DNA of 64,000 nucleotides. Origin: Thermococcus sp. 2319x1 (GTDB lineage Archaea > Methanobacteriota_B > Thermococci > Thermococcales > Thermococcaceae). A program made the translations under genes and the position numbers. Of this stretch, positions 1 to 9,500 are shown one piece after another. The stretch's first letter is position 1. Each line of letters starts with the position of its first letter. The notes under the pieces are model-generated. The model was not told where the DNA came from, made no database searches, and saw nothing but the letters and a program-made list of their open reading frames with translations. Location of the stretch: assembly GCF_001484685.1 (NCBI RefSeq), contig NZ_CP012200.1:1358321-1422320 (forward strand), in the 5' to 3' direction.

Positions 1-428
1 AAAAACGATTTCAATGGGTTCTTTTTTGATGACCTCTATTATTCCCGCTTTTTCAAGAGCCTCGCTTGCTGTCTCACTATAGGCTTTAATCAGTCCTCCG
101 TAGCCGAGTTTTGTCCCGCCGAAGTACCTAGTCACAACAACCACAACGTTTTCCAGACCTTTGTGCTCAAGAACTTTAAAAACCGGCTTTCCTGCACTTC
201 CCTTCGGCTCCCCATCGTCATCATAGTGAACAATAAGAGTATTGCCTTCCCTAACCCTATAAGCAGAAACATTGTGCGTTGCATCCGAGTGGGCCTCCTT
301 AACCTTTCTAATGAACTCTTTAGCCTCTTTCTCTGATTTCACTGGCATAGCATAGCCGATAAAGAGAGAATCCACGTAGACTTTTTCAACCTTTCCGAAA
401 CCTTTAACTGTCTTGTAGCCCTCCATGA
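1..428 (-). CDS. YigZ/IMPACT family protein, C-terminus cut by window edge
   Basis: The visible 142 residues match the IMPACT/YigZ N-terminal domain. They include a His/Asp-rich stretch (EAHSDATHNVSAYR, about residues 42-55), the family hallmark DDDGEPKGSAGKP around residues 66-78, and a following VVVVTRYFGGTKLG segment. In bacteria and eukaryotes the family is linked to translation control and ribosome association; its role in archaea is unclear. The start ATG at 428 gives a normal N-terminus (MEGYKTVKG). The gene is divergent from the thermosome gene, with about 180 bases of promoter DNA between them. The end lies outside the window. Confidence 0.85.
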
Positions 429-550
429 AAGGGAATAGAAAACGTTCTTTAAGAATCTTTTGTGCCCAGATTTTTGTGATTCAGTCAAAAATTTGCATAT
501 TTATTGCCTATTATTCAATAATACACACTAAATCTGGCCTTTTGAATAGA

Positions 551-582
551 AATCTTTTTATAGAGCACTAACGAAAGGCTCT
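551..582 (+). promoter_or_regulatory. Thermosome promoter with inverted repeat after the TATA box
   Basis: A TATA element (CTTTTTATAG, about 553-562) sits about 50 bases before the start codon. Directly after it lie AGAGC (562-566) and GCTCT (578-582), inverted arms with an 11-base spacer covering the region between TATA and the expected transcription start. A heat-shock repressor (Phr in this order) is known to act at such positions on chaperone genes, but I did not match a Phr consensus; the operator role is inference. Confidence 0.45.
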
Positions 583-607
583 TGTTTAATAGATGGAGGC
601 AATTGAA

Positions 608-2257
608 ATGATGGTAGGACAAGGTGGACAGCCTGTTGTTATTCTTCCCGAAGGAACCCAGAGATACGTTGGAAGAGATGCTCAGAGATTGAACATTTTG
701 GCCGCTAGAGTTATTGCAGAGACAGTAAGAACCACCCTTGGTCCCAAGGGTATGGATAAAATGCTTGTCGACAGCCTTGGTGACATAGTAATTACAAACG
801 ACGGTGCAACGATTTTGGAGCAAATTGATGTCCAGCATCCAGCTGCCAAGATGATTATTGAAATCGCTAAAACTCAAGACAAAGAAGCTGGCGATGGAAC
901 AACTTCAGCCGTTGTAATTGCGGGAGAACTCTTAGCAAAGGCTGAAGAACTTTTAGACCAAAACATCCACCCGAGCATAATTATTAAGGGTTACACCCTT
1001 GCAGCCGAGAAGGCCCAAGAGATAATTGACAGCATGGCAATCTCAGTTGAACCAGACAACGAGGAAATCCTCACAAAAATAGCCTCAACTTCAATAACCG
1101 GTAAGAATGCCGAGAGCCACAAAGAACTTTTGGCAAAGCTTGCCGTTGAGGCAGTTAAGCAGGTTGCCGAAAAGATTAACGGGGCATATGCGGTGGACAT
1201 TGACAACATCAAGCTTGAGAAGAAGGAGGGTGGAAGTGTAAGAGACACCCAGCTTATCAAGGGTGTAGTTATTGACAAGGAAAGAGTCCACCCAAGAATG
1301 CCAAAGAAAGTTGAAAACGCAAAAATAGCCCTCATAAACGATGCTCTTGAGGTTAAAAAGACCGAAACAGATGCAAAGATAAACATCACCAGCCCAGACC
1401 AGCTCTATGCATTTCTCGAGCAGGAGGAAAGGATGCTCCAAGAGATGGTGGAACAAATAGCGACAACAGGGGCTAACGTCTTCTTCTGCCAGAAGGGAAT
1501 TGACGACTTAGCACAACACTACCTTGCAAAGCACGGTATCTTAGCGGTAAGGAGAGTTAAGAAGAGCGACATGGAGAAGCTTGCCAAAGCCACGGGCGCT
1601 AAGATTGTCACAAACGTTAAAGACCTGACAAGTGAAGACCTCGGCTATGCCGAGCTTGTTGAGGAAAGGAAAGTCGCTGGCGAAAACATGATATTCGTTG
1701 AGGGCTGCAAGAATCCAAAGGCGGTTACAATACTCATCAGGGGTGGAACAGAGCACGTTGTAGATGAAGTCGAGAGAGCCCTTGAAGATGCCATCAAAGT
1801 CGTCAAGGACGTCATGGAAGACGGTGCAATCTTGCCGGGAGGAGGAGCCACAGAGATTGAGCTCAGCATAAGGTTGGATGAGTTTGCAAAGCAAGTGGGT
1901 GGAAAGGAGCAGCTTGCAGTTGAGGCCTTCGCTGAGGCATTGAAAATCATTCCAAAAACCCTCGCAGAAAATGCTGGACTTGACACAATAGACGTCCTCG
2001 TTAAGGCCATAAGCGAGCACAAGAACAAAGGAAAAGCAATTGGTGTTGATGTCTTTGCCGGGGAACCGGCCGATATGCTCGAGAAAGGTGTCATCGAGCC
2101 AGCCAGGGTTAAGAGACAAGCCATAAAGAGCGCAAGTGAAGTTGCAATAATGATACTTAGAATCGACGACGTTATCGCAGCAAAGCTTTCAAAGGGCAAA
2201 GGCAAAGGTGGAGAGGGAGAAACGGGTGAAATGGGCGGAATGCCCGGCATGATGTGA
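608..2257 (+). CDS. thsB: Thermosome subunit (group II chaperonin)
   Basis: A 549-residue chaperonin that folds proteins in the cytoplasm as a stacked-ring ATPase. It shows the group II hallmarks [12 protein letters not shown] (about 42-53), GDGTT (about 95-99, nucleotide/Mg binding), and a GGGATEIE segment in the second equatorial half. It ends in the Gly/Met-rich tail typical of thermosomes (GGMPGMM). I place the start at ATG 608 (or 611) because GGAGG at 595-599 is a well-spaced ribosome binding site; the in-frame ATG at 593 overlaps that site. The gene is monocistronic, with a T-rich tail after the stop. Thermococcales often have two thermosome genes (heat- and cold-inducible); the sequence alone does not say which this is. 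Confidence 0.96.
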   Translation: MMVGQGGQPVVILPEGTQRYVGRDAQRLNILAARVIAETVRTTLGPKGMDKMLVDSLGDIVITNDGATILEQIDVQHPAAKMIIEIAKTQDKEAGDGTTSAVVIAGELLAKAEELLDQNIHPSIIIKGYTLAAEKAQEIIDSMAISVEPDNEEILTKIASTSITGKNAESHKELLAKLAVEAVKQVAEKINGAYAVDIDNIKLEKKEGGSVRDTQLIKGVVIDKERVHPRMPKKVENAKIALINDALEVKKTETDAKINITSPDQLYAFLEQEERMLQEMVEQIATTGANVFFCQKGIDDLAQHYLAKHGILAVRRVKKSDMEKLAKATGAKIVTNVKDLTSEDLGYAELVEERKVAGENMIFVEGCKNPKAVTILIRGGTEHVVDEVERALEDAIKVVKDVMEDGAILPGGGATEIELSIRLDEFAKQVGGKEQLAVEAFAEALKIIPKTLAENAGLDTIDVLVKAISEHKNKGKAIGVDVFAGEPADMLEKGVIEPARVKRQAIKSASEVAIMILRIDDVIAAKLSKGKGKGGEGETGEMGGMPGMM

Positions 2258-2261
2258 TTTC

Positions 2262-2290
2262 TCTTCTTAGTTTTTACTTTTCTCCTTTAA
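2262..2290 (+). terminator. T-rich terminator after thermosome gene
   Basis: Runs of T (TTTTTACTTTTCTCCTTT) lie immediately after the stop codon. Archaeal polymerase terminates on such oligo-T tracts without a hairpin. The neighbour beyond is convergent. Confidence 0.5.
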
Positions 2291-2352
2291 AATCCTTTCT
2301 CAGAGAAATACAACTGAAACCAACCTGAGAACAGAAAAAATCTAAAAAGGAA

Positions 2353-3486
2353 TTAGCCGAGTACCGAGAGCAGAACTCCAGCAACGACTGCAGTTCCTAT
2401 AACTCCAGCAACGTTTGGCCCCATTGCATGCATTAGTATGAAGTTTCCGGGGTCTTCCTTTGTGGCAAGCTTTTGAACAACCCTCGCGCTCATTGGAACA
2501 GCTGAAACACCGGCAGCACCGATCATTGGGTTTATCTTTCCACCGCTGAGCTTCATCATGACCTTACCCAGTAATACCCCGCCGGCAGTTGCCGTTGCAA
2601 ACGCTATGACACCAAGGAAGAGGATTTTTATAGTGCTCAAAGTTAGAAAGCTCTCCGCCTGCATTGTTGACCCAATACCAAGTCCAAGGAAGATCGTGAC
2701 GATGTTCATTAGCTCTTCTCTTGCAGCTTTGCTAAGCCTTTCAACAACACCGCTTTCCCTGAAAAGGTTGCCAATCATGAGCATTCCAACAAGAGGAGCC
2801 GCTGAGGGCACAAGGAGGCCGATGATTATTATTGAAGCTATTGGGAAAATAACCTTCTCCCTCTTTGAAACCGGCCTTAGCTGTTCCATTCTGATCTTTC
2901 TCTCTTCCGGAGTTGTTAAGGCTTTAATAACTGGGGGCTGGATTATTGGGACGAGGCTCATGTAGGAATAAGCAGCCACTGCAGTTGCTCCAAGTAAATG
3001 GGGAGCGAGCTTAGTGGTTAGATAAATTGTCGTTGGCCCGTCGGCACCGCCAATGATACCGATAGATGCCGCCTCTTGGAGGTTGAAGCCTAAGGCTACT
3101 GCGGTAAGCATTGCAATGAAGACACCAATCTGAGCCGCTGCACCAAGCAGTGCAGTCTTTGGATCGGCGATCATTGGACCAAAATCCGTCATTGCTCCAA
3201 GTCCAAAGAAGATTAGCAATGGCACAACCTCCGTGTCAATGAGATAGCGCTTAATTAGGAAGAACAGCCCTGGATGCTCTGGATCGGCGCTTAAGATACC
3301 GGTTAGTGGAAGGTTCACCAGCACAGCACTTATTCCAATCGGGAGCAACAACAATGGTTCCATTTCATACCTTATGGCCAAATACATCAGGGTGAAGCCA
3401 ACAATTATCATTACCACGTTCCCTATTGTTAGATGAAAGAGGCCTATGTTGGCAAAGAAGTCAAGTATTGCCTGCTCAATTCCCAT
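2353..3486 (-). CDS. mmdB: Methylmalonyl-CoA/oxaloacetate decarboxylase beta subunit, Na+ pump
   Basis: A 377-residue, highly hydrophobic protein of the OadB/MmdB family. It is the membrane subunit that decarboxylates carboxybiotin and exports sodium. About nine to eleven membrane segments are visible. The family motifs GIIGGADGPTTIYL (about 145-158) and a conserved C-terminal region (GAAGVSAVPMSARV, MHAMGPNVAGVIGTA) with Asp/Asn/Ser residues are present. The start ATG at 3486 is preceded by GGTGATGGGG, which overlaps the stop of the biotin protein gene, so the two are translationally coupled. It is the last gene of the minus-strand operon mmdA-mmdD-mmdC-mmdB, in which all four subunits of the decarboxylase are present. 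Confidence 0.95.
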   Translation of the reverse strand: MGIEQAILDFFANIGLFHLTIGNVVMIIVGFTLMYLAIRYEMEPLLLLPIGISAVLVNLPLTGILSADPEHPGLFFLIKRYLIDTEVVPLLIFFGLGAMTDFGPMIADPKTALLGAAAQIGVFIAMLTAVALGFNLQEAASIGIIGGADGPTTIYLTTKLAPHLLGATAVAAYSYMSLVPIIQPPVIKALTTPEERKIRMEQLRPVSKREKVIFPIASIIIIGLLVPSAAPLVGMLMIGNLFRESGVVERLSKAAREELMNIVTIFLGLGIGSTMQAESFLTLSTIKILFLGVIAFATATAGGVLLGKVMMKLSGGKINPMIGAAGVSAVPMSARVVQKLATKEDPGNFILMHAMGPNVAGVIGTAVVAGVLLSVLG

Positions 3487-3492
3487 TCCCCA

Positions 3493-3984
3493 TCACCCGA
3501 GTTCTATTAGTGGTTGTCCTGTGTCGACGGTGTCTCCTTCCTTGACAAGAATCCTCTTCACAACACCATCCCTCGGCGAAGGAATCTCATTCTCCATCTT
3601 CATAGCCTCTAAAATGACCAACCCCTGACCAACCCTAACCTCATCACCCTCCCCAACCAAAACCCTAAGAACCTTACCCGGCATAGGCGCAGAAACCACT
3701 TCCTCACCAGCCGCCGCCGGAGCAGGCACCGCAGGAACCCCAACCGAAGCCGAAGGAACTGATACCGGAGCTGGCGCAGGAGTAGCGACAGGAGCACCGA
3801 CCTGAACAGGAGCTGCTGAAGGAGCTTGAAGGGCTCCCATGGGAATTCCAAGCTCTTTGGCCTCAACTTCGTAACTTTCTCCCTCAAAGCTAACTTTGAA
3901 CTTTCCTCCACCGAGCTCTTCAACCTCAACTTCATAAGGAACACCATCAACAATGACCTTAACTTTACCTTTCATCCTCACCAT
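3493..3984 (-). CDS. mmdC: Biotin carboxyl carrier subunit of the decarboxylase
   Basis: A 163-residue protein. An N-terminal beta-rich segment (about 1-48) is followed by a Pro/Ala/Val linker (about 50-95) and a C-terminal biotinyl domain. The biotin attachment motif EAMKMEN is at about 125-131; its central Lys carries biotin and shuttles CO2 from the transferase MmdA to the membrane subunit MmdB. The start is not fully settled: ATG 3984 overlaps the end of the preceding gene by seven bases, and an in-frame ATG at 3975 directly follows GGTGAGG. The Ala/Pro linker is coded by strongly repetitive codons, as is common for these swinging arms. Confidence 0.94.
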   Translation of the reverse strand: MVRMKGKVKVIVDGVPYEVEVEELGGGKFKVSFEGESYEVEAKELGIPMGALQAPSAAPVQVGAPVATPAPAPVSVPSASVGVPAVPAPAAAGEEVVSAPMPGKVLRVLVGEGDEVRVGQGLVILEAMKMENEIPSPRDGVVKRILVKEGDTVDTGQPLIELG

Positions 3985-4355
3985 GCCCCCATTTCGTAGT
4001 TAAAGTTTTCAACCTCCTCAATCTGGGATTGAATACCGTACAAACGCCAGACATCGGAAGGTTTCTTTTTAAACGGCAAAGGTCTAAGTTGGGCGTTCTT
4101 CTCTGCTATGTAGGCCAAAATCGCGGCGGTAATTATGGCGAGCTTCTTTGGTTCAATTGAAGGCTTCTCTTCAGCAACTACCTTCTCTTCCTTAGGCAAG
4201 GGCTTAACTTCCGCTTTTTCCCTCTCAATCAACACCCTTTCAAGGTATCCTATACCGTACATTGCCAAAGCTAATATGCCCAGCACTAGGAAAACCACTG
4301 CAACGCCCAAAATGGTAATATAAAGGCCCTCAAGGAAAAACTCCCAAGTGACCAT
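3978..4355 (-). CDS. mmdD: Decarboxylase small membrane subunit (OadG/MmdD-like)
   Basis: A 125-residue protein with one N-terminal membrane helix (about 8-32, rich in Val/Leu/Ala), a charged Lys/Glu/Pro linker, and a C-terminal half containing a second weakly hydrophobic segment (LAIITAAILAYIAEKN). This layout matches OadG/MmdD small subunits, which anchor and assemble the transferase-biotin-pump complex. I use ATG 4355 because GAGGTG lies six bases upstream; a longer frame starts at the GTG inside that site. It sits between mmdA and mmdC with overlapping or near-touching ends. Confidence 0.88.
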   Translation of the reverse strand: MVTWEFFLEGLYITILGVAVVFLVLGILALAMYGIGYLERVLIEREKAEVKPLPKEEKVVAEEKPSIEPKKLAIITAAILAYIAEKNAQLRPLPFKKKPSDVWRLYGIQSQIEEVENFNYEMGAW

Positions 4356-4365
4356 TTTTCGCACC

Positions 4366-5934
4366 TCACAGAGGAATATTGCCGTGCTTCTTTGGTGGAA
4401 GCTTTACGCGCTTGCTTTCCAAAGCTTCCAAAGCCATTATTATCTTTCCTCTTGTTTCCGCCGGGTCTATGACATCATCTATGTAGCCTCTGCTTGCGGC
4501 AACATATGGGTTAGCGAACTTCTCTCTGTATTCCCTTATCTTTTCTTGTCTAACTGCTTCCGGGTTTTCCGCTTTGGCGATCTCCTTTCTAAAGATGATA
4601 TTTGCCGCTCCTTCCGGTCCCATAACGGCTATCTCAGCCGTTGGCCAAGCGAAGACAAAATCAGCTCCAAGGTGTTTTGAACCCATTGCCAGATAGGCCC
4701 CACCGTAAGCTTTTCTCAGGATTACTGTGACCATTGGGACTGTTGCCTCCGAGTAAGCGTAAAGAACCTTCGCACCGTGCCTTATGATTCCACCGTATTC
4801 TTGCTGAACTCCCGGCAAGTAACCGGGAACATCAACCAAAGTTACTATCGGGATGTTGAAGGCGTCACAGGTTCTAACAAAGCGTGCAATTTTGTCGGAG
4901 CTGTCTATATCAAGAACTCCCGCCAAGTGAATTGGGTTGTTTGCCACAATTCCAACCGTTTGTCCGTTCATTCTTCCAAAGCCTACAACGGCATTTGGAG
5001 CAAAGTAGGGAAGTATCTCAAGGAAGTCCGGATTTCCGTTGGCATCTCTATCAACAATCTCATAGATGACCTGCCTCACATCGTAACCTTTGTTGGGATC
5101 ATCTGGAACTATTTCATAGAGCTTCTCGCTTTTTCTAAACGGTGGGTCGTTGGTTGGATACCTGGGCGGCTTCTCCATGTTGTTTGATGGGAGGTAGCTT
5201 ACCAACCTTCTTATGAGCATTAAAACTTCTTCGTCACTCTTTCCTATTAAATGAGCCTGTCCACTCTTTTGGGCATGGACCATTGCACCACCAAGCTGAA
5301 TTGGAGAAACCTCCACACCGGTGACTGCCTTTACTACTTGGGGACCGGTGATGAACATGAAGCTTGAGGGATTGTCAACCATGAGGATAAAGTCTCCAAT
5401 TGCCGGGCTGTAAACTGCTCCGCCTGCACACGGGCCCATAATGGCTGTAATCTGGGGGACTACTCCACTAAGAACAGTGTTCATCTTGAATATCTCACCG
5501 TAGCCCTTGAGGGAATCAACGCCCTCTTGAATTCTCGCCCCACCGGAGTCGTTGAGTCCTATCACCGGCGCTCCTGCCTCTAAAGCCAGCTCCATGATGC
5601 GCTTTATCTTTGCCGCGTGCATTTCTCCAAGGGAACCGCCCATAACGGTGAAATCTTGAGCATAAACGAAGACCAATCTGCCGTCGATCGTCCCATAGCC
5701 GGTGATAACTCCATCTGCTGGTAGTTCCATCTTGTCAAGGTCAAACTCTGTGTTTCTGTGCTTAACGAACATCCCTATCTCCACAAAACTTCCCGGATCA
5801 AGGAGTTTTTCGATTCTTTCTCTCGCCGTGAGCTTTCCTTTTTCATGCTGCTTTGCCACATTTTCTTCTCCACCCATCTTCAGAATTTTCTCCTTCTTTT
5901 CATAGAGTTCCTTCACTTTTTCCTCCATGCTCAT
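4366..5934 (-). CDS. mmdA: Methylmalonyl-CoA decarboxylase alpha / acyl-CoA carboxyltransferase
   Basis: A 522-residue carboxyltransferase of the PccB/MmdA family that moves the carboxyl group of methylmalonyl-CoA to biotin. The two crotonase-like halves are visible: GLNDSGGARIQEG and GPCAGGAVYSP in the first, and VDVPGYLPG, RKAYGGAYLAMGSK and AEIAVMGPEGA in the second, the Gly-rich oxyanion-hole motifs of the family. It is the first gene of the operon. A TATA-like CTTTTAAAG lies near 5985 on the minus strand. In-frame Met codons at 5955 and 5949 exist, but 5934 (MSMEEKVKEL) aligns with the usual N-terminus and follows GGGGG by about nine bases. No biotin carboxylase subunit is encoded here, which favours the decarboxylase role. 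Confidence 0.94.
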   Translation of the reverse strand: MSMEEKVKELYEKKEKILKMGGEENVAKQHEKGKLTARERIEKLLDPGSFVEIGMFVKHRNTEFDLDKMELPADGVITGYGTIDGRLVFVYAQDFTVMGGSLGEMHAAKIKRIMELALEAGAPVIGLNDSGGARIQEGVDSLKGYGEIFKMNTVLSGVVPQITAIMGPCAGGAVYSPAIGDFILMVDNPSSFMFITGPQVVKAVTGVEVSPIQLGGAMVHAQKSGQAHLIGKSDEEVLMLIRRLVSYLPSNNMEKPPRYPTNDPPFRKSEKLYEIVPDDPNKGYDVRQVIYEIVDRDANGNPDFLEILPYFAPNAVVGFGRMNGQTVGIVANNPIHLAGVLDIDSSDKIARFVRTCDAFNIPIVTLVDVPGYLPGVQQEYGGIIRHGAKVLYAYSEATVPMVTVILRKAYGGAYLAMGSKHLGADFVFAWPTAEIAVMGPEGAANIIFRKEIAKAENPEAVRQEKIREYREKFANPYVAASRGYIDDVIDPAETRGKIIMALEALESKRVKLPPKKHGNIPL

Positions 5935-6056
5935 AAGAGTTGCCCCCATAACCATTTGTTAACTAATTTGTAGTTTGTAAACCCCTTTAAAAGGATTTTC
6001 ATAGCCATAAAATGTCCAGAAGAGTACATGTACACAAACAAAAAATGTAGAGAAGC

Positions 6057-6479
6057 TCAGAGATGGGCTATTGGGGTTTCAGCACCACAGGCCTCACACT
6101 TCAAGAAGTGGAAGCGGTCTTTCTTTATGATCTTTGTGTCCGGTGAGCCACACACGGGGCATATGACGTACTCCTTGAGGTATTTCTTCATCTTGTTTGC
6201 TATGAGATACGGTGTAAAGCGTCCCTGCAGGACGGCTCTTCTTCCTTCCAAGACACCTGCAGTGGCGATTTCCCTTAAGATAAACTTAAGCAGATGATTT
6301 GGATCTCTGTTCATCGCCTCAGCGATATCCCTGAAGTTCTCGATCATAGTTCTGTTGCCCTCGATTGTTACCACCGCAGCAGGAACCTCAAACCTTGATT
6401 CGTGATGCTTAACGTTCTCCGGAAGTTCTTCATACGCTTTTTCCAAAAGCTTCTCATAATCATAATAATCGTACTCCAT
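6057..6479 (-). CDS. eif2b: Translation initiation factor aIF-2 subunit beta
   Basis: A 140-residue factor that joins the alpha and gamma subunits to bring initiator tRNA to the ribosome. The alpha-beta core ([27 protein letters not shown]) is followed by a C-terminal zinc ribbon with CPVC and CEAC pairs (CxxC-x18-CxxC, about 109-134). ATG 6479 follows GAGGTGAG at proper spacing; the longer frame from a GTG within the binding site is not used. It lies 46 bases downstream of the MCM gene on the same strand and may be co-transcribed with it. Confidence 0.96.
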   Translation of the reverse strand: MEYDYYDYEKLLEKAYEELPENVKHHESRFEVPAAVVTIEGNRTMIENFRDIAEAMNRDPNHLLKFILREIATAGVLEGRRAVLQGRFTPYLIANKMKKYLKEYVICPVCGSPDTKIIKKDRFHFLKCEACGAETPIAHL

Positions 6480-6524
6480 TTTTCTCACCTCGCTATAGGT
6501 TCTATCTTCGCCTTATTAACCTTT

Positions 6525-9500
6525 TTACAAAACCTTGTAATAGCCTGAGCGGGGTTCGTATATCATTGAGTTGGCCTTAAGCTCTTCCAATATTTTCTCA
6601 ACCTCACTCTTTCCTATCCCGTATTTGCTAGCCTCTTTTATTATTTCCTCTTTTGGAGCCCCATAATCTTCTAACTCCTGGAGTTCTTTTATTATGCTGA
6701 GAATCCTGTCCATCTTGTTGATCTTCTTTGATGATTTTCCAACCTCCAAGATGCTAACGTCAATGTTTCCTTCTTCATCCATTGCCGTTTTCCGTAGTGT
6801 ATACTCCATAAGCTCAATTGCAGCTCTGGCGTCTTCTTTTGTGACAATCTCGCTCAGTCTCATTTTTGCATGGGCTTCGCTAAGCCTTATAAGGGCCTCA
6901 AGCTGTCTTGCAGTGATTGGAATAGGCTTGATGCCTTCTTCATTACCTCCTCTCCCTATTGTCCTTCTCATCTTAACGTAGTACCGCTTGATTTCTTCCA
7001 TTGCCTCTTTACTGAGCACTGGTTTGATGTTCTTTCTTGCATAGGCTATGTACTTTTTGAGAAGCTCATGCGGTATCTTTGGAGCAACTGCCTCTGCCTC
7101 GCCCTTCCTGACCTTAAGTATGTGCTCGGCTATCTCAGAGTCAAGTTTTTCATCGGGCTCATCGAGAAGAACAAATATGAGGTCAAACCTGCTTAGGAGT
7201 GTTGGGGGCAAATCCACCTGCTCCGGAAGGGATTTCATCCTGTTAAACCTCCCATATTTGGGATTGGCGGCAGCTATAACCGTAGTTCTTGCATTCAGTG
7301 TTGCCGTAATCCCAGCCTTTGATATGCTAACAGTTTGCTGCTCAAGGGCTTCGTGTATGGAACTCCTATCTCTATCACTCATCTTGTCTATCTCGTCAAT
7401 GAGTGCAATCCCCATATCGGCTAAAACAAGAACTCCAGCCTCCAAAACCCAAGAGCCGGTTAGTTCATCGCGCACTGCGGCGGCTGTATTGTGGACTACG
7501 AATCCGTTGGCAATAAAGCTGTGAGAACCTTCAACGGTGATATCATAGACGTATTCGTAAAGACTTTTTATTCTCTTGCTCTCCCTGACTCTCTCAAAGA
7601 GCAACTCCGAGTTGGCAAGCTTTCTGAGGAACTCAATTTTCTCACGTATCTCAATTTCCTCTGCAGTCACGTCGCTTAAAATCCAAACAAGCTCTCTGTA
7701 CACTTTTTCATCTCTCTCTGCAAGAGCTCTTGCAACTTTAACAAGAAGTGCGTAATTTATTTTTCTACTTCTCTTCCTCTTGAACAGCTCGTAGAACTCC
7801 TCCCTCTTAAGCCCGATTTCTTTTGGTTCCATAACTTCGCCAATTCTAACTCTGAGCTCATTGGGCAGTTCAACGGGAACTCTTTCGATATCAGCTTTCT
7901 CAAGGTTCTCAAGAACCCTTTTGAGGAGTCTTCTTGATATTGGACGCCCATGCTCAATGGCAGAACCAAATTTTGTGCCGTAGGTTTCTTCAATGCCCAT
8001 TCCATAGAAGGTTCTTATCTTCCGGAGCAAGCCCCCGATACCAGGAATAACGTCGATGTTGGTATCTCTTTTTGAGGCTCTTAGCTTTCTGACCAGCTCT
8101 TCAAGGCGGGCTTTCTTCTCGGGATGTTCAAACCCAATTTCCCTCGCAAAGTGAATGATGTTTTCACCATATATCCTGAGCTCCCATCTATCGTGTTTAG
8201 AAACAACTCTTCTTCCGTTTATCTCACTAACATATCCCTTTCTGTTTCTCTTCCTTAAGTGGGAGACTACACCAAAGCGAAGAAGTGCCAGCTGAATCTT
8301 TTTAGCAAGCTTTTCACTTGGGGTATCGAATTCTATGTATGACGACCCTTTATTTCTTAGAACAACCGTTCCGTTACAATCGAAGACTCCCCTAAGATAG
8401 GCAGCTAAGACTTCTTTTGGTGCTGCAAAGAGTTCCGGGGGAATATCCACCTTTTCAGACTTTGGTGAAAGTGGAACGCCCAGCTTTTTGAGAAGATGAG
8501 CAACTACCTTTGAATGAAAGTGTACTGCCGAAACTCCGTCCCCTTGCGCATTCTCCTTAACCTCTATTCCAAAAAGATACTCAGCGAGTTCCTTGAATTT
8601 TCTTCTCATTTCGCTGCTCCTGTTAGAGAATCTCACAGAAACTCCCCCAGCTTGGGATACGTACCCATCTCCCGCAATTAGTCCAGCAAAATAAGCAAAC
8701 TTCTCATCAAGGAGTTTGGGTATTCTGATTCTTTTTCCATCTTGAAGAGCAACCTCTCTGGGATGAATTGATGAAAGCGGCACTTCTGCAAGCTCAACGA
8801 GCTTCTTCAGGTGTTTCATGGTAATATTGCCCCTTGCTCTCTCATTCACCCAGTTATGATTATTCTCGTTTACCCCAAAAATTTTTGCAAGTTCTCTCTT
8901 TGTTATGGCTTTTTCTTTTCTTATTTTCTCAATTAACCTTTTTACATCCTCCTTAATCCCATACAAAACGAGCTCATCAAGATCTTGGAGCATTTCGATA
9001 ACATAAAGCGGTTTCTCTTCAACTTCGATCTTTCTAAGTGTTACCACATAATCCCCTTGCTGAATATCTTCAGATTTCTTCCACTTGAAGCTGCCATCTT
9101 TGAACACCAGCAATTGGGTCTCGGGAGTTGTTATAACCTCTTTTCCTGTGTTTGTTTTTAACATGATAAGCTCTCTCGGAGATTTTAGTTTCCACACCTT
9201 GCTCATTGGCGATTTCTTGATTTTTCCTTCGCTGAACGAAAAGCTCTCTCCGAGATAGGGGGCGTAATAAATACCCTCGGAGTATTTAATTGCCCCTACG
9301 TCTTTAATCCAGTCTTCAGTGAGCTTTCCAAGCTCCCATGTGCCGTTTTCTGTTATTATGAGGGAGTCTGGGGCAACACACAGACCAGCGGCGCTCGAGC
9401 TCTTCCCACTGGTATAAATAGCCCTCGGCGCTAAATTCGCCACATAACGGAGTATTTGAGATTTGGCTACTCCAGGGTCTCCTACAAGTAGAACGTGGCT

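Noticed and set aside
1541-2250. Long minus-strand frames opposite the thermosome gene
   Set aside because: They are coding shadows: no ribosome binding site, no family features, and the plus-strand gene is certain.
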